Below, in pieces: positions 17,635 through 28,522 of a stretch of 64,000 nt of DNA. The stretch lies in contig NZ_CP146092.1 in the NCBI RefSeq assembly GCF_037023145.1, positions 1,736,001 to 1,800,000 on the forward strand. The letters are read 5' to 3'. Origin of the DNA: Ralstonia sp. RRA (GTDB taxonomy: Bacteria; Pseudomonadota; Gammaproteobacteria; Burkholderiales; Burkholderiaceae). Position 1 is the stretch's first letter; each line of letters begins with the position of its first letter. Under the pieces are notes generated by a model. That model had not been told where the DNA came from. It saw only the letters and a list, made by a program, of their open reading frames with translations, and did not search any database. The position numbers were made by a program, and so were the translations under genes.

Positions 17635-18687
17635 ATGCACCCGTCAGATTTGATCATCTCAACATCTAAAGGTTTGTACTGTCCGCAAGGTGATGTCTTT
17701 ATCGACCCATGGAGACCGGTAGATCGCGCGATCATCACGCACGCGCATAGCGACCACGCTCGCATCGGCCATCAGCACTATCTTGCCGCTGCACCCGGCG
17801 CGGGTGTATTGCGCGCTCGCCTGGGCGACGATCTCCCTCTGCAAACCCTGCCGTATGGCGAGTCCATCGTCCACAACGGTGTCCGGGTGAGCTTTCATCC
17901 GGCGGGGCATGTTCTTGGGTCAGCACAGGTCCGGCTGGAATATGGCAATGCGGTCTGGGTGGTTTCCGGTGACTACAAAGTCGAGGCAGATCGCACCTGC
18001 GCACCGTTCGAACCGGTGCGCTGCGACACCTTTATCACTGAATCCACCTTCGGACTGCCGATCTATCACTGGCGGCCTCAGGCCGAAATCTTTGCGCAAC
18101 TCAATGCCTGGTGGCACAGCAATGCTGAGGCGGGCCGCACCAGCGTCGTGTTTTGCTACGCGTTTGGCAAGGCACAACGCATTCTTGCTGGACTCGATGC
18201 CGGTATCGGGCCGATTGTTTCGCACGGTGCCATGCTGCAAATCGATGCGGCGTATCGGGAAGCCGGCGTTGCGCTACCCCAGACGCAGCTTGCGACCGAG
18301 GTGGATCGTGCTGATCTGCGTCGAGCCCTGGTGCTGGCGCCACCATCCGCGCAGCGCACGCCGTGGATGCGCAGGTTTGGCGACTACGCAGATGCCTTTG
18401 CCAGTGGTTGGATGCAGCTTCGCGGCGCACGGCGGCGTCGCGGTGTCGACCGAGGCATTGTGCTGTCGGACCATGCTGACTGGCCTGGCTTGCTGCAGGC
18501 CATTGAAGCCACGGGGGCCGGACGTGTCTACGTTACGCATGGGCAGGTTGCACCGATGGTGCGCTGGTTGTGTGAAGGCGGACGGGACGCCCGCGCCTTC
18601 GCCACCGAATATGGCGACGAGGACGATGCAGCTGAAGCGCGCGACGCTACCGCGTCATCAGAACCGCTGGAACACCCTCGGCCATGA
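17635..18687 (+). CDS. ligase-associated DNA exonuclease (metallo-beta-lactamase/beta-CASP fold)
   Basis: This 350-residue nuclease is of the family linked to bacterial ATP-dependent ligases. The metal site shows as HAHSDHA near residue 38, the third motif as GHVLGSAQ, and GDYK as the Asp motif. LSDHADW supplies the later His. It is the first gene of a four-gene operon, and its stop overlaps the ligase start in ATGA. The family is thought to process DNA ends before ligation. Confidence 0.92.
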   Translation: MHPSDLIISTSKGLYCPQGDVFIDPWRPVDRAIITHAHSDHARIGHQHYLAAAPGAGVLRARLGDDLPLQTLPYGESIVHNGVRVSFHPAGHVLGSAQVRLEYGNAVWVVSGDYKVEADRTCAPFEPVRCDTFITESTFGLPIYHWRPQAEIFAQLNAWWHSNAEAGRTSVVFCYAFGKAQRILAGLDAGIGPIVSHGAMLQIDAAYREAGVALPQTQLATEVDRADLRRALVLAPPSAQRTPWMRRFGDYADAFASGWMQLRGARRRRGVDRGIVLSDHADWPGLLQAIEATGAGRVYVTHGQVAPMVRWLCEGGRDARAFATEYGDEDDAAEARDATASSEPLEHPRP

Positions 18688-20330
18688 AAGCGTTTGCCGA
18701 TCTCTATGCGCAGCTCGATGCAACCACATCGAGCAACGCCAAACTCGCCGCACTGGTGAAGTATCTGCGCGCTGCCCCGGACGCTGACGCCGCATGGGCG
18801 GTGTACTTCTTGGCAGGAGGCAAACCTCGACAGCTTGTGCCCGTGCGTGTGCTGGCCAGCTTCGCCCAAACTGCGTCGGGCTTGCCAGCATGGTTGTTCG
18901 ACGAGTGCTATCAAGCGGTGGGCGATCTGGCTGAAACCATCGCCCTGGTGCTTCCGGAGCCCAACCATGAAGACGACGCCAGCCTGGCCGAATGGGTAGA
19001 AACCAGACTGCTGCCACTGCGCGGCCAGGCGCCCGAACTGGTGCTCCCACGCCTGGCCGCATTGTGCCGGGGCCTGCCATTGCATGCCCGACTGGTGCTC
19101 ATGAAGCTCATCACCGGTGCATTCCGGGTGGGCGTATCGAAACTGCTGGTGACACGGGCGTTGGCGGAAGTTGGCGACACCGACCCGAAGCATGTGGCGC
19201 AGCGGTTGATGGGCTATACCGACATCGGCCAGCCGCCCACTGCCGAGCGTTACCGCGCCTTGTTGGCCGATGCAAGCGTCGACGGCCATACGCTCGACGC
19301 CGGGCATCCGTACCCGTTTTTTCTTGCGCACCCGTTGCAGGCGGCGTTGGAGGCGTTCGACGCGCTGCTCGGTCCGCCCAGCGAATGGCAGGTCGAATGG
19401 AAATGGGATGGCATCCGCGCGCAACTCGTGCGTCGCGCCAACAACACCTGGGTATGGTCGCGTGGCGAAGAGCTCATCACGGACCGCTTTCCGGAACTGG
19501 CGACCATGGCGGACATCCTGTCTGCGGGTACGGTACTCGACGGCGAGATCGTGGTCTGGCGCGAAGGCCGCGTGCAGCCGTTTGCACTGCTCCAGCAACG
19601 CATCGGCCGAAAAACGCTGAACGCGCGGGTGTTGCGCGATGCGCCTGCCGTGCTGCTGGCCTATGACCTCCTTGAATGGCAGGGGCAGGATTGGCGTGAG
19701 CGGACGCAAGGCGAGCGGCGCGCGCAACTTGAACGCGTGATCGCCGCGTTTGCCCACCCGGCGCTGAAACTCTCGCCACTGCTGCAGGGAGACGATTGGT
19801 TGCACCTTGCGCGCCAGCGTGAAGCCTCGCGTGAGCTCGGTGTAGAGGGGCTGATGCTCAAACGGCGCGACGCACGCTACGGCGTAGGCCGCACCAAAGA
19901 CGTGGGCGTGTGGTGGAAGTGGAAGATCGACCCGCTCTCGGTCGATGCGGTGCTGATCTACGCGCAGCGCGGCCACGGGCGCCGTGCCAGTCTGTTCACC
20001 GACTACACCTTCGCCGTATGGGATGCCCCGCCTGACGCCCCCGCGCGAAAACTGGTGCCCTTTGCCAAGGCGTACTCGGGCTTGAGCGATGCGGAGATCC
20101 GCCAGGTCGACGCCCTCATCCGCAAAACCACCGTGGAGAGCTTCGGCCCCGTGCGCAGCGTGACCCCGACGCTGGTATTCGAACTTGGCTTTGAAGGCAT
20201 TGCCCGCAGCGCCCGCCACAAGAGCGGCATTGCGGTGCGGTTTCCGCGCATGCTGCGCTGGCGGCAGGACAAGCCGGTCGCAGAAGCGGATACGCTGCAG
20301 ACGCTGGAAAGCCTGCTGCCCCCGCCATGA
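18684..20330 (+). CDS. ATP-dependent DNA ligase (ligase-associated repair operon)
   Basis: This 548-residue enzyme has an N-terminal DNA-binding domain of about 200 residues, a nucleotidyltransferase domain and an OB fold. Motif I is EWKWDGIR with the adenylated Lys at about residue 240. Further motifs are VLDGEIVVW (motif III/IIIa region), [18 protein letters not shown] (motif IV) and VWWKWKIDP (motif V). It overlaps both neighbours by four bases. It is distinct from the NAD-dependent replicative ligase and probably serves stress-time repair. Confidence 0.95.
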   Translation: MKAFADLYAQLDATTSSNAKLAALVKYLRAAPDADAAWAVYFLAGGKPRQLVPVRVLASFAQTASGLPAWLFDECYQAVGDLAETIALVLPEPNHEDDASLAEWVETRLLPLRGQAPELVLPRLAALCRGLPLHARLVLMKLITGAFRVGVSKLLVTRALAEVGDTDPKHVAQRLMGYTDIGQPPTAERYRALLADASVDGHTLDAGHPYPFFLAHPLQAALEAFDALLGPPSEWQVEWKWDGIRAQLVRRANNTWVWSRGEELITDRFPELATMADILSAGTVLDGEIVVWREGRVQPFALLQQRIGRKTLNARVLRDAPAVLLAYDLLEWQGQDWRERTQGERRAQLERVIAAFAHPALKLSPLLQGDDWLHLARQREASRELGVEGLMLKRRDARYGVGRTKDVGVWWKWKIDPLSVDAVLIYAQRGHGRRASLFTDYTFAVWDAPPDAPARKLVPFAKAYSGLSDAEIRQVDALIRKTTVESFGPVRSVTPTLVFELGFEGIARSARHKSGIAVRFPRMLRWRQDKPVAEADTLQTLESLLPPP

Positions 20331-22945
20331 GCGAGCCCGCCCTGCCCGACCTCGATGCGTGGTTTGCCGCGCGCGGCTGGACGCCGATGCCGTTCCAGCG
20401 CCAGGTATGGTCTGCCATGGCGCGCGGTGAATCGGGTCTGCTGCACGCCACCACCGGCGCGGGCAAGACCTACGCCGTCTGGTTGGGGGCGCTGCAGCGG
20501 CTGGCACAGGTGCGCGGGCGTGGCGGGGCACCGCCGCTGTCGGTGCTATGGCTCACGCCCATGCGCGCGCTGGCCGCTGACACCACGCGCGCACTGACGG
20601 ATGCGGCACAGGCACTGGCACCCCACTGGACATTGGGCCTGCGCACCGGCGACACCAGCAGCGCCGAGCGTGCCGCCCAGTCGCGTCGCTTGCCCACCGC
20701 GCTGGTCACCACGCCAGAAAGCCTCTCATTGCTGCTCACGCGTGCCGATGCGCGTGATGCGTTGGGCTCGGTACGCGTGGTGGTCGTCGATGAATGGCAC
20801 GAACTGGTGGGCAACAAGCGCGGCGTGCAGGTGCAGCTTGCACTGGCCCGCCTACGAACGTGGTCGCCCGAGCTGGTGGTGTGGGGCCTGTCGGCCACGC
20901 TCGGCAATCTGGCACAAGCCATGGATGCACTGAGCGATGCCGGCACGCCCTCCACCGGCACGCTGGTTCAGGGCCACCTGCCCAAGCGCATGGAAATCGA
21001 CACGTTGCTGCCTGCCGGCGTGGGACGGTTTCCTTGGGCGGGCCACCTGGGCATGGCAATGCTGCCGCATGTGGTCCAAGAGTTGGAAAGCGCTCGCACC
21101 GCATTGGTGTTTCTCAACACGCGGTCGCAAGCAGAGCTTTGGTATCAGGCGGTCATCAATGCCCGACCGGAATGGGCAGGGTTGATCGCGCTGCATCATG
21201 GCTCATTGGATCGTGCGACGCGGGACTGGGTCGAGACCGGGCTCAAGCAGGGTTTGCTCAAGGCCGTGTTCTGCACATCGAGCCTGGACTTGGGCGTGGA
21301 TTTCCTCCCCGTTGAACGCGTGCTGCAGATCGGCTCCCCCAAGGGCGTAGCGCGGCTGCTGCAGCGGGCAGGACGATCGGGCCATGCGCCGGGCAGGCAT
21401 TCGCGCGTGACCGTGGTACCCACGCATAGCCTGGAACTCGTGGAGGGAGCTGCCGCGCGCGCGGCGGCCATGTCCGGCCATGTCGAAGCCCGCACGTCGC
21501 CTCACAAGCCACTGGACGTGCTCGTCCAGCACCTGGTGACAGTGGCGCTGGGCGGCGGCTTCGTGCCCGATGCGTTGCTTCAGGAAGTGCGCCGCGCATG
21601 GGCTTACCGCGATCTGCGCGATGACGAATGGCAATGGACGCTCGACTTCGTACGCCAGGGCGGCCACTCGCTCACGGCGTATCCGGACTACCACCGCGTC
21701 ACCCCCGATGAGCACGGTGTCTGGCGCGTGCCCGATGCGCGGCTCGCACGGCGTCATCGCATGAGCATCGGCACCATTGTCAGCGATGCCACCATGAACG
21801 TGCGCTGGTGGCGCGCTGCCGGTGGCAGTGCGTTGGGGTCGATCGAGGAAGGGTTCATCGCGCGACTGCGCCCGGGCGACAACTTCCTGTTCGCCGGCCG
21901 GCTGCTGGAACTGGTGCGCGTGCAGGACATGGCTGCCTATGTGCGCCGTGCCAGCGGCAAACGCGCAGCGGTGCCGCGCTGGAACGGCGGCCGCATGCCG
22001 CTGTCCACCGAGCTGGCGCACGCCGTGGTCGCACAATTGGATGCCGCGGCGCACGGGCGCTTCGAGAGCCCCGAGATGGAAGCCGCGCGCCCGCTGCTCG
22101 AACTGCAGGCGCGCTGGTCTGCGCTGCCCAGCACAGCCACGCTCGTGGCCGAAACCCTGCATTCGCGCGAAGGCTGGCACCTCTTCCTGTATTCATTTGC
22201 CGGGCGACATGCACATCTGGGGCTGGCGAGCTTGCTTGCCTGGCGGGCAGCCAACCGCGCGCCCAGCACGTTCTCGGTAGCGTTCAATGACTACGGTCTC
22301 GAGCTCCTGTCGGCCACGCGCATTGACTGGCCCGCGCTGCTCGCCAACGGTGACCTGTTTGCTACGCACACGCTCATGCAGGACGTGTTCGCCAGCCTCA
22401 ATGCCGGTGAGCTTGTCCAACGTCGCTTTCGCGAGATTGCGCGTGTGTCGGGCCTGGTGTTTCAGGGGTACCCTGGCGCGCACAAGAGCACTCGCCAGTT
22501 GCAGGCGTCTTCCGGCCTGTTCTATGAGGTATTCCGGCGCCATGACCCAGGCAACCTCCTGCTCACGCAGGCGGAAACCGAGGTGCTGCGCCAGGAGCTG
22601 GATCTCGATCGCATCGAAGCCGCCCTCGTGCGTATGCATGGCCTGCGCCTGCAGGTGTGCGAGCTGAAGCACCCTTCCCCATTTGCCTTTCCATTGATGG
22701 TGGAGCGCTTTCGGGAGCAGCTATCCACCGAGAAACTGGCCGATCGCCTCGCCCGCATGCTGGCCGATGCCGAACATGCCGCCGGACCCGAGCCGACCGA
22801 TCCGGACGCGGCAGAGCGTCCGGTGATCGACACCGACGTGCAGGCCGCGCTACGAATGACCGCGTCTGCGGATGATGCCGGCAAGCGCAGCCGGCGACAT
22901 ACCCGCCGACCGCGCAAGGCGTCAAAACCGCTTCCGTTGCTATGA
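20327..22945 (+). CDS. lhr: ligase-associated DEXH-box helicase (Lhr family)
   Basis: This 872-residue superfamily-2 helicase has Walker A in [12 protein letters not shown] near residue 48, [10 protein letters not shown] (motif Ia), VVDEWHEL as the DExH box, GLSATLG (motif III), and SLDLGVDF plus QRAGRSGH as motifs V and VI. The C-terminal third is the Lhr-specific domain. Four-base overlaps bind it to ligase and phosphoesterase. Lhr-type enzymes unwind RNA-DNA and DNA duplexes with 3' to 5' polarity. Confidence 0.95.
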   Translation: MSEPALPDLDAWFAARGWTPMPFQRQVWSAMARGESGLLHATTGAGKTYAVWLGALQRLAQVRGRGGAPPLSVLWLTPMRALAADTTRALTDAAQALAPHWTLGLRTGDTSSAERAAQSRRLPTALVTTPESLSLLLTRADARDALGSVRVVVVDEWHELVGNKRGVQVQLALARLRTWSPELVVWGLSATLGNLAQAMDALSDAGTPSTGTLVQGHLPKRMEIDTLLPAGVGRFPWAGHLGMAMLPHVVQELESARTALVFLNTRSQAELWYQAVINARPEWAGLIALHHGSLDRATRDWVETGLKQGLLKAVFCTSSLDLGVDFLPVERVLQIGSPKGVARLLQRAGRSGHAPGRHSRVTVVPTHSLELVEGAAARAAAMSGHVEARTSPHKPLDVLVQHLVTVALGGGFVPDALLQEVRRAWAYRDLRDDEWQWTLDFVRQGGHSLTAYPDYHRVTPDEHGVWRVPDARLARRHRMSIGTIVSDATMNVRWWRAAGGSALGSIEEGFIARLRPGDNFLFAGRLLELVRVQDMAAYVRRASGKRAAVPRWNGGRMPLSTELAHAVVAQLDAAAHGRFESPEMEAARPLLELQARWSALPSTATLVAETLHSREGWHLFLYSFAGRHAHLGLASLLAWRAANRAPSTFSVAFNDYGLELLSATRIDWPALLANGDLFATHTLMQDVFASLNAGELVQRRFREIARVSGLVFQGYPGAHKSTRQLQASSGLFYEVFRRHDPGNLLLTQAETEVLRQELDLDRIEAALVRMHGLRLQVCELKHPSPFAFPLMVERFREQLSTEKLADRLARMLADAEHAAGPEPTDPDAAERPVIDTDVQAALRMTASADDAGKRSRRHTRRPRKASKPLPLL

Positions 22946-23601
22946 CCGGGCGCCAGGATCTCGTCATTCAGTGTGGAGGTGACACCGTGTGGCTCCTGCC
23001 GGAGCGTGCGCTGTGGTGGCCTGCGCAGCGCATGCTGATGGTGGCGGATGCGCATTTCGGCAAAGCGGCGACGTTTCGCGCACGCGGTGTGCCTGTTCCC
23101 GCCGGCACTACGGCGCAGGCCATTGCGCGGCTGGACGCCATATTGGAACGACTGCCAGTGGTGCATATAGCGTGGCTGGGCGATCTGCTGCACGCGCGCG
23201 AAGCGCATGCTGCAGTGGGTTCTCTGGCCGACTGGCGTGAGCGGCATGCCGACGTTGTCTGCACGCTGGTCCGCGGCAATCACGATAGGCATGCGGGCGA
23301 CCCACCAGCCAGCCTTCGCATCGACGTGGTGGAAGAACCCTGGATAGTCGGGCCGTTCGCGCTGTGCCACGAACCGCAAGCGGTGCCTGGCCACTACGTG
23401 ATCGCCGGACACGTGCATCCGGGCGTTGTCATCAGTGGCCGCGGGCGGGATCGGCTGCGACTGCCGTGCTTTCGCTTTGGGTTGGGCTGCGCACTACTGC
23501 CAGCGTTCGGTGAATTCACGGGCTTGTGGACAGCGCCTCCCACACCGGATGAAACGCTATATGTCACTGCCGAGGGACGTGTCTGGCGCCTATCGAGCTA
23601 A
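22942..23601 (+). CDS. pdeM: ligase-associated metallophosphoesterase PdeM
   Basis: This 219-residue calcineurin-like phosphoesterase has the metal motifs [24 protein letters not shown] and GHVHPG in order. It is the last gene of the exo-lig-lhr-pdeM operon and overlaps the helicase gene by four bases. Homologues in this position are proposed DNA endonucleases that act with the ligase and helicase. Confidence 0.92.
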   Translation: MTGRQDLVIQCGGDTVWLLPERALWWPAQRMLMVADAHFGKAATFRARGVPVPAGTTAQAIARLDAILERLPVVHIAWLGDLLHAREAHAAVGSLADWRERHADVVCTLVRGNHDRHAGDPPASLRIDVVEEPWIVGPFALCHEPQAVPGHYVIAGHVHPGVVISGRGRDRLRLPCFRFGLGCALLPAFGEFTGLWTAPPTPDETLYVTAEGRVWRLSS

Positions 23602-23721
23602 AGGCACACACAGCCAATGGCATTGGCTCGCCACGCAATATCAATGACAATATCGGCTGCGCCGGCGTGACACGTCCTCGATGGTCATGTCGGCATCTCA
23701 CCACCAAACTCGGAGAACGCC

Positions 23722-24384
23722 ATGCGTGACATTATTGACGGTTTCCTGCGCTTTCAGCGCGACGTTTTTCCGCAGCGCATCGAACTTTTTAAGCAACTGG
23801 CGACATCACAAAGCCCCAAGGCGCTGTTCGTGACATGCTCCGACAGCCGCGTCGTCCCTGAGCTGCTTACGCAGCGCGAACCGGGCGAGCTTTTCGTGAT
23901 CCGAAATGCCGGCAACATCGTGCCATCGTACGGTCCGGAGCCAGGGGGTGTTTCGGCTACGGTCGAGTATGCGGTCGCTGTACTCGGTGTGCGCGACATC
24001 GTCATTTGCGGCCATTCGGATTGCGGTGCGATGGGGGCCATCTCGCGCTGCACCTGCCTCGATCATCTGCCAGCAGTGGCCAACTGGCTAAGGCATTCCG
24101 ATGCTGCAAAAGCGATCAACGCCGCGCATGAATTCGACTCGCCTCGCGCCAAACTTGACGGACTCGTACGCGAGAACGTCATCGCACAGCTAGCAAACCT
24201 GCGCACGCATCCTTCGGTTGCATTGGCGCTCGCGCAAGGCCGAATGAATCTGCACGGCTGGGTATATGACATCGAGACTGGCAGCATCGATGCGCTCGAC
24301 GGCACAACACGCCGCTTTGTGCCACTCGCAGATTCGCCGACCACGGTTGCCGTCACGTCCCGGAACGAGAGCTCGGTGGGGTGA
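23722..24384 (+). CDS. beta-class carbonic anhydrase
   Basis: This 220-residue zinc enzyme interconverts CO2 and bicarbonate. The zinc ligands are visible as Cys in VTCSDSR and as His and Cys in [10 protein letters not shown], with the Asp-Arg dyad within [17 protein letters not shown] is the other hallmark. GGAGAA precedes the ATG. It stands alone between the repair operon and a minus-strand epimerase. A large hairpin follows the stop. Confidence 0.95.
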   Translation: MRDIIDGFLRFQRDVFPQRIELFKQLATSQSPKALFVTCSDSRVVPELLTQREPGELFVIRNAGNIVPSYGPEPGGVSATVEYAVAVLGVRDIVICGHSDCGAMGAISRCTCLDHLPAVANWLRHSDAAKAINAAHEFDSPRAKLDGLVRENVIAQLANLRTHPSVALALAQGRMNLHGWVYDIETGSIDALDGTTRRFVPLADSPTTVAVTSRNESSVG

Positions 24385-24393
24385 GGTAGGCGC

Positions 24394-24444
24394 GGGCCCG
24401 TGTACTGCGGCCGCGAGCCACCGGCTGCACGAGTACACGGCCCC
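24394..24444. terminator. large stem-loop after carbonic anhydrase
   Basis: The arms 24394-24406 and 24432-24444 pair at 12 of 13 positions (core GTGTACT with AGTACAC). Inside them, TGCGGCC and GGCTGCA can pair further. No T-run follows on either strand. It lies between convergent genes and may act as a bidirectional terminator or a stabilising 3' structure. Confidence 0.45.
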
Positions 24445-24510
24445 ACGCGAACAGGGTTACCACCGCGTAAACGCAACCTGCGGTGTGCGGTAGCGATTGC
24501 GGCGCACGCG

Positions 24511-25452
24511 CTATTGAGAAGCGTCGTCTGACACGCCGACACCGCCGGTTTTCATGACCGTAAACAGGTCAGTCAGTGCACCTTCAAGGTAAGGAAAGCG
24601 GAATCGGTAGCCCGCTTCCATCGCTCGCCGGGGCTTAACGTGCTGACTCCCAAGAAAGAGGATCGACATGTCCCCCATCAGGATTCGCAACGCCCATGCG
24701 GGAACGGACAAGAGCATCGGGCGGTTGAGTGCCCGCGCCAAGGTCTGAGCGAATTCCGTATTGCAGACAAGGTGCGGCGCACACGCGTTGAATGCGCCCC
24801 GGCAGTCTTCCTGCTGCAATAGGAAGTCGATCAGGCCAACCTCGTCGTCGAGATGAATCCACGGCATCCATTGCCGGCCGCTACCAAGGCGGCCGCCAAG
24901 CCCCATGCTGAACGGCAGACGTAGCCTCGGCAGCATGCCGCCATGACGGGCAAGCACCGGGGCTGTGCGCAGTAGGACGACTCGCATGCCGAGCTGCCCG
25001 GCGCGCTGGGCTTCTTGCTCCCACGCCACGCAAAGCTGACTGCCAAAGTCACCTTCGCCCGGGCGGCTGTCCTCATCCAGGGGCGCGTTCCCGCGGTCTC
25101 CATACCAGCCGATGGCGGAAGCCGAGAGCAACACGCGAGGCCGCCGCACACGCTGGCCAAGCCAATCCACGAGTTCACGTGTGAGGTCGATACGGCTGCG
25201 CCATAGGACCCTGCGTCTCTGCGCGGTCCACGGGCGGTCGGCAATGGGTGAGCCGGCCAGGTTGACTACCGCATCGAACGGCTCGGCGCCATCCAGTTCG
25301 CGCAGCGCGGCAACACCCTTTGCGCCGGCGCACAGCGCTGGCACGCGTTGCGGAGTGCGGCTCCAGACAACGAGCTCATGGCCCTGCATCTTCCAATCAT
25401 GGCAAAGCGCTTGCCCAATCAAGCCGGTGCCGCCGGTCAGCAATATACGCAC
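24511..25452 (-). CDS. TIGR01777/YfcH-type NAD(P)-dependent epimerase
   Basis: This 313-residue Rossmann protein begins LLTGGTGLIGQALC. It has VVNLAGSPIADRPWT, which is diagnostic of the TIGR01777 group, LLSASAIGWYGDRG with the active-site Tyr, and HLDDEVGLIDFLL. The start is a GTG at 25452. It is the last gene of the minus-strand photolyase run (57 bases after the FeS photolyase stop), a position in which related epimerases are common in light-response clusters. Confidence 0.9.
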   Translation of the reverse strand: MRILLTGGTGLIGQALCHDWKMQGHELVVWSRTPQRVPALCAGAKGVAALRELDGAEPFDAVVNLAGSPIADRPWTAQRRRVLWRSRIDLTRELVDWLGQRVRRPRVLLSASAIGWYGDRGNAPLDEDSRPGEGDFGSQLCVAWEQEAQRAGQLGMRVVLLRTAPVLARHGGMLPRLRLPFSMGLGGRLGSGRQWMPWIHLDDEVGLIDFLLQQEDCRGAFNACAPHLVCNTEFAQTLARALNRPMLLSVPAWALRILMGDMSILFLGSQHVKPRRAMEAGYRFRFPYLEGALTDLFTVMKTGGVGVSDDASQ

Positions 25453-25509
25453 GGTTGTTCAGGGGTCATGTTGAGGGGAGGATCGGGTCAGCCGGCTTGG
25501 CACGTTGCT

Positions 25510-27048
25510 CTATAACGTTTCCAGCCGCGCACGCACGCTAGCGGCATGCGTTCGCAGTGCATCGAGCGCCTCTGCCGGCATGTTGGCGAGTTGGCGATAC
25601 ACCATCGCAAGACGCGGGTTGCGACCGAATACCGCTGCGTGACGCATGAAGAAATCCCAGTACAAAGCGTTGTACGGGCAGGCTCGCTCACCAACGCGCT
25701 GCTTGCTGTCGTAGTGGCACCCCTTGCAGTAATCGCTCATGCGCGAGAGATAGGCCGCACTGCTCACATACGGCTTGGTGGCGATGCGTCCACCGTCGGC
25801 CCATTGGCTCATGCCAACCGTGTTCGGCAGTTCCACCCACTCAAAGGCATCAATGTAGACACCGAGGTACCAGCGGTGTACCTCGGCAGGCGCGATGCCT
25901 GCCAGCAACGCGAAGTTGCCAATCACCATGAGGCGCTGAATGTGATGCGCATGCGCCGTTTGCAAAGACTGGCCGATTGCCAGCTGCAGGCAACGCATCC
26001 GCGTGTTGCCGCTCCAAAACCACGATGGCAGCGGCGCCTGATGATCAAGCGCGTTGCAGGAATCATATCCGGGCATGTGCGCCCAATAGATGCCGCGCAC
26101 GTATTCGCGCCAGCCAAGGATCTGGCGTATGAAACCCTCGGCAGCAGACAGTGGTGCCCCACCCTCCCGATATGCGGCTTCCACCCGAACGATCACCTCG
26201 CGCGGACTGAGCATCTTCACGTTCAAGGCGAACGACAGGAGCGAATGGAACAGCCTCGGGCTGGTGCTGCTCATCGCGTCTTCAAAATCGCCAAAGTACG
26301 GTAGCGTCTGCACGACAAACGCCTCCAGGCATGCCAGCGCCTCCGCGCGATTCAAGGGCCAGCGAAACTGCGCGGCCTGTGGGTCGCCAAAGCTCTTCAC
26401 GCCACTGCGCTCCAGCGTGGCCCACAAATCGCGATGGTCGTGGCTAGGACGCGCGTCAACGGGTTCGCTCGGCGTGCCGCGCCACGGCTTGCGATTGTCG
26501 TGATCGAAGTTCCACTGTCCCCCTTCCGGATTGCCGTTGTCGTCCAGCAAGACATGATGGCGCCGGCGCATATCCCGATAAAACCGTTCCATGAGCCACT
26601 GTTTGCGGCCCGCAAACATCGTTGCCAAATCATGCCGCCCCGTCATGAAGTGTTCTGTGTCCGCTTCATGCGTGGTCAGGCTCTGATTGGCCGCCCAGGC
26701 GCGCAGTTGGGCATCGAGCCGCCATTCGTCGGCGGACTGCCATTCCACGCGTATGGCTTCATACCGCTGGGCTAACGCAGCGAGGTTGCCCGTCACCGAC
26801 TGTGTGTTGCTCGCGTCGTCGATGGACAGGTAGTGCACCCGATGGCCTTGCGCCAGAAGGTGCCGAGCGAAGTCGCGCATGGCCGCGAATATGGCGAGGA
26901 TTTTTTGCGCATGGTGCAGCACGTAGTCCGTTTCCTGACGCACCTCCATGAGCACATAGACCACATCGCGGTCCACCTCAGCGAACCACGAGTGCTGTGG
27001 GTTGAGCTGATCGCCGAGCACCAGCCTCACAGTCTTGGCGCCATCCAT
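25510..27048 (-). CDS. FeS-containing bacterial cryptochrome/photolyase (FeS-BCP)
   Basis: This protein of about 510 residues is of the prokaryotic (6-4) photolyase group. LVLGDQLNPQHSWF opens the antenna domain. Four cysteines expected to hold the 4Fe-4S cluster are visible as RMRCLQL, CKGCHYDS and ACPYNALYWDF. NTVGMSQWADGG and KPYVSSAAYLSRMSDYCKGC fit the FAD-binding end. It repairs UV photoproducts with light and has a lumazine-type antenna in characterised members. The stop of the DASH cryptochrome overlaps its GTGATG start region. Confidence 0.93.
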   Translation of the reverse strand: MDGAKTVRLVLGDQLNPQHSWFAEVDRDVVYVLMEVRQETDYVLHHAQKILAIFAAMRDFARHLLAQGHRVHYLSIDDASNTQSVTGNLAALAQRYEAIRVEWQSADEWRLDAQLRAWAANQSLTTHEADTEHFMTGRHDLATMFAGRKQWLMERFYRDMRRRHHVLLDDNGNPEGGQWNFDHDNRKPWRGTPSEPVDARPSHDHRDLWATLERSGVKSFGDPQAAQFRWPLNRAEALACLEAFVVQTLPYFGDFEDAMSSTSPRLFHSLLSFALNVKMLSPREVIVRVEAAYREGGAPLSAAEGFIRQILGWREYVRGIYWAHMPGYDSCNALDHQAPLPSWFWSGNTRMRCLQLAIGQSLQTAHAHHIQRLMVIGNFALLAGIAPAEVHRWYLGVYIDAFEWVELPNTVGMSQWADGGRIATKPYVSSAAYLSRMSDYCKGCHYDSKQRVGERACPYNALYWDFFMRHAAVFGRNPRLAMVYRQLANMPAEALDALRTHAASVRARLETL

Positions 27049-28349
27049 CACGGTGTCCCCCAGAGGCGAAGGTACTGCCCCTCTGCATCGTATTGCGACA
27101 ACTGCTTCTGAATATTGAAGCGCCGCCCTCCCTGCGGATCAGTCCCCCGACCCGCGATGTACAGCCAGTTGCCCTGGTTGTTGTAGACGTCATAGTCCAC
27201 CAGTTGCGCTTCGAACCAGGCCGCGCCCGCACGCCAGTCGCACCCGAGTTCGTGGATCAGGTAGCTGGCCACAACTTGCCGCAGCCGGTTGCTGAGGTAT
27301 CCCGTCGTCTGTAGCTCACGCATTGCAGCATCCACCAGTGGTTCGCCCGTGCACGCCTGGCACCAACGCTCGAACGCCTTGGCGTTATGTCGCACCTTAG
27401 GGTGCTCCACCAGCCCGCGTGCCCGGTACAGCCGACGCCCGTGCTGCAGATGCAGGAAGCGAAAGTAGTCCCGCCACAGCAGCTCGAACCACAACCAGTA
27501 GCTGCCCTCGTTGGCGCCATGCGTTGCCTCGAACTGCCGGAGCTCGGCCATGATCCTGCGCGCGGACAACGCGCCGGTGGCAAGCCACGGTGACCATTTG
27601 CTCGAGTAGTCGACACCAGTCAGCGCGTTTCTGGTGCGCTTGTAGCTGTGCGGCAGTTTGCGCGCCAAATACTGCGTCAGATGGGCCAAGCCGGCAGTTT
27701 CTCCACCGTCAAACGCAGGGGTGCCGTAAGGGAATGACGAACGCATATCCTGGGGGCGGCGCTTGACGCTGTCCGCGGCCAAACTGCAACACAGGCTGGG
27801 TGGGACGTCGACGCCCGGAGGCCATGGCGGGATTCGTGCTGGCAGCTTGAGGGGCACAGGCGGTTTAACCCCTAAGCGCTCCACCTCCTGGCGAAAGGGT
27901 GTGAAGGTACCGGGCAAGGCGTGCACGGCCCACGGCAAGTCACCGGGCTCAAGCAGGCTGCTCTGCCACAGGGTATGGACCCGCAAACCGGCGTTGCGCA
28001 GCGCCTCGACCTCGGCCTGCTCTTGCGGGGCGGCGATCTCCTCGCACACCACGGCGGTGGCACCTACAGCGCGTGCCAGCGCAGGAAGCGTGGTGCAGGC
28101 CGCCCCCCTGCATTGAAGCAAGCGGCTCCCCAGGCGGGCAAGCTGACCATCCACGTCGCGCAGGGCCGCCGCCAGCACTGCACGGCGATGATGACCGACG
28201 CGAGTGAACCCCCACGGGGTCGGCTCATCGTAGTCCGCATGGCAGTACACCGGCACGACGTACCGGGCGCCACTCGTGCATGCGGCACGCAGTGCAGGCT
28301 GATCGTGCAGACGCAGATCGCTGCGAAACCAGAACAGCACCGTACTCAA
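27048..28349 (-). CDS. DASH-family cryptochrome
   Basis: This 433-residue photolyase-fold protein reads [17 protein letters not shown] at the N-terminus and [15 protein letters not shown] and [20 protein letters not shown] in the FAD domain. The last block is diagnostic for DASH proteins, which repair single-stranded or loop-region pyrimidine dimers. I choose the TTG at 28349 because it lies directly in front of the homologous domain and overlaps the upstream DUF2256 stop (TTGA). A purine-rich AAGAGGGGG stands before it. Longer reading upstream only shadows the DUF2256 gene. Confidence 0.92.
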   Translation of the reverse strand: MSTVLFWFRSDLRLHDQPALRAACTSGARYVVPVYCHADYDEPTPWGFTRVGHHRRAVLAAALRDVDGQLARLGSRLLQCRGAACTTLPALARAVGATAVVCEEIAAPQEQAEVEALRNAGLRVHTLWQSSLLEPGDLPWAVHALPGTFTPFRQEVERLGVKPPVPLKLPARIPPWPPGVDVPPSLCCSLAADSVKRRPQDMRSSFPYGTPAFDGGETAGLAHLTQYLARKLPHSYKRTRNALTGVDYSSKWSPWLATGALSARRIMAELRQFEATHGANEGSYWLWFELLWRDYFRFLHLQHGRRLYRARGLVEHPKVRHNAKAFERWCQACTGEPLVDAAMRELQTTGYLSNRLRQVVASYLIHELGCDWRAGAAWFEAQLVDYDVYNNQGNWLYIAGRGTDPQGGRRFNIQKQLSQYDAEGQYLRLWGTP

Positions 28350-28507
28350 GCCGCCCCCTCTTCCCCGGTAACCCGTTTGCGCGCCTGACGGCACCGTGCT
28401 GAACAGTACTTGACCCCGTCCCAGGTCTTCGCCCACTTCTTGCGCCAGACAAAGGGCAAACCACATTGAGGGCACTGCTTGCTCGGCAGGTTCTGCTTCT
28501 TGTGCAT
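28346..28507 (-). CDS. DUF2256 small zinc-ribbon-like protein
   Basis: This is a 53-residue protein. It begins [16 protein letters not shown], continues with [19 protein letters not shown], and ends in ARCRQARKR and GEEGAA. The four cysteines in CPQC and CSARC suggest a zinc ribbon. DUF2256 proteins are repeatedly found beside photolyase and cryptochrome genes, and their role is unknown. It overlaps the cryptochrome TTG start by four bases and so is likely translationally coupled to it. Confidence 0.85.
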   Translation of the reverse strand: MHKKQNLPSKQCPQCGLPFVWRKKWAKTWDGVKYCSARCRQARKRVTGEEGAA

Positions 28508-28522
28508 GCGTGAGGTCAGACA

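Noticed and set aside
18528..20531. A 667-codon minus-strand frame opposite the ligase gene
   Set aside because: Composition is rich in Arg, His and Gln as expected for an antisense shadow, and the plus strand has all ligase motifs.
25440..25470. TATACG near the epimerase start as another copy of the ECF -10
   Set aside because: No GGATGC lies 16 bases away. The match comes from the codons of the GTG start.
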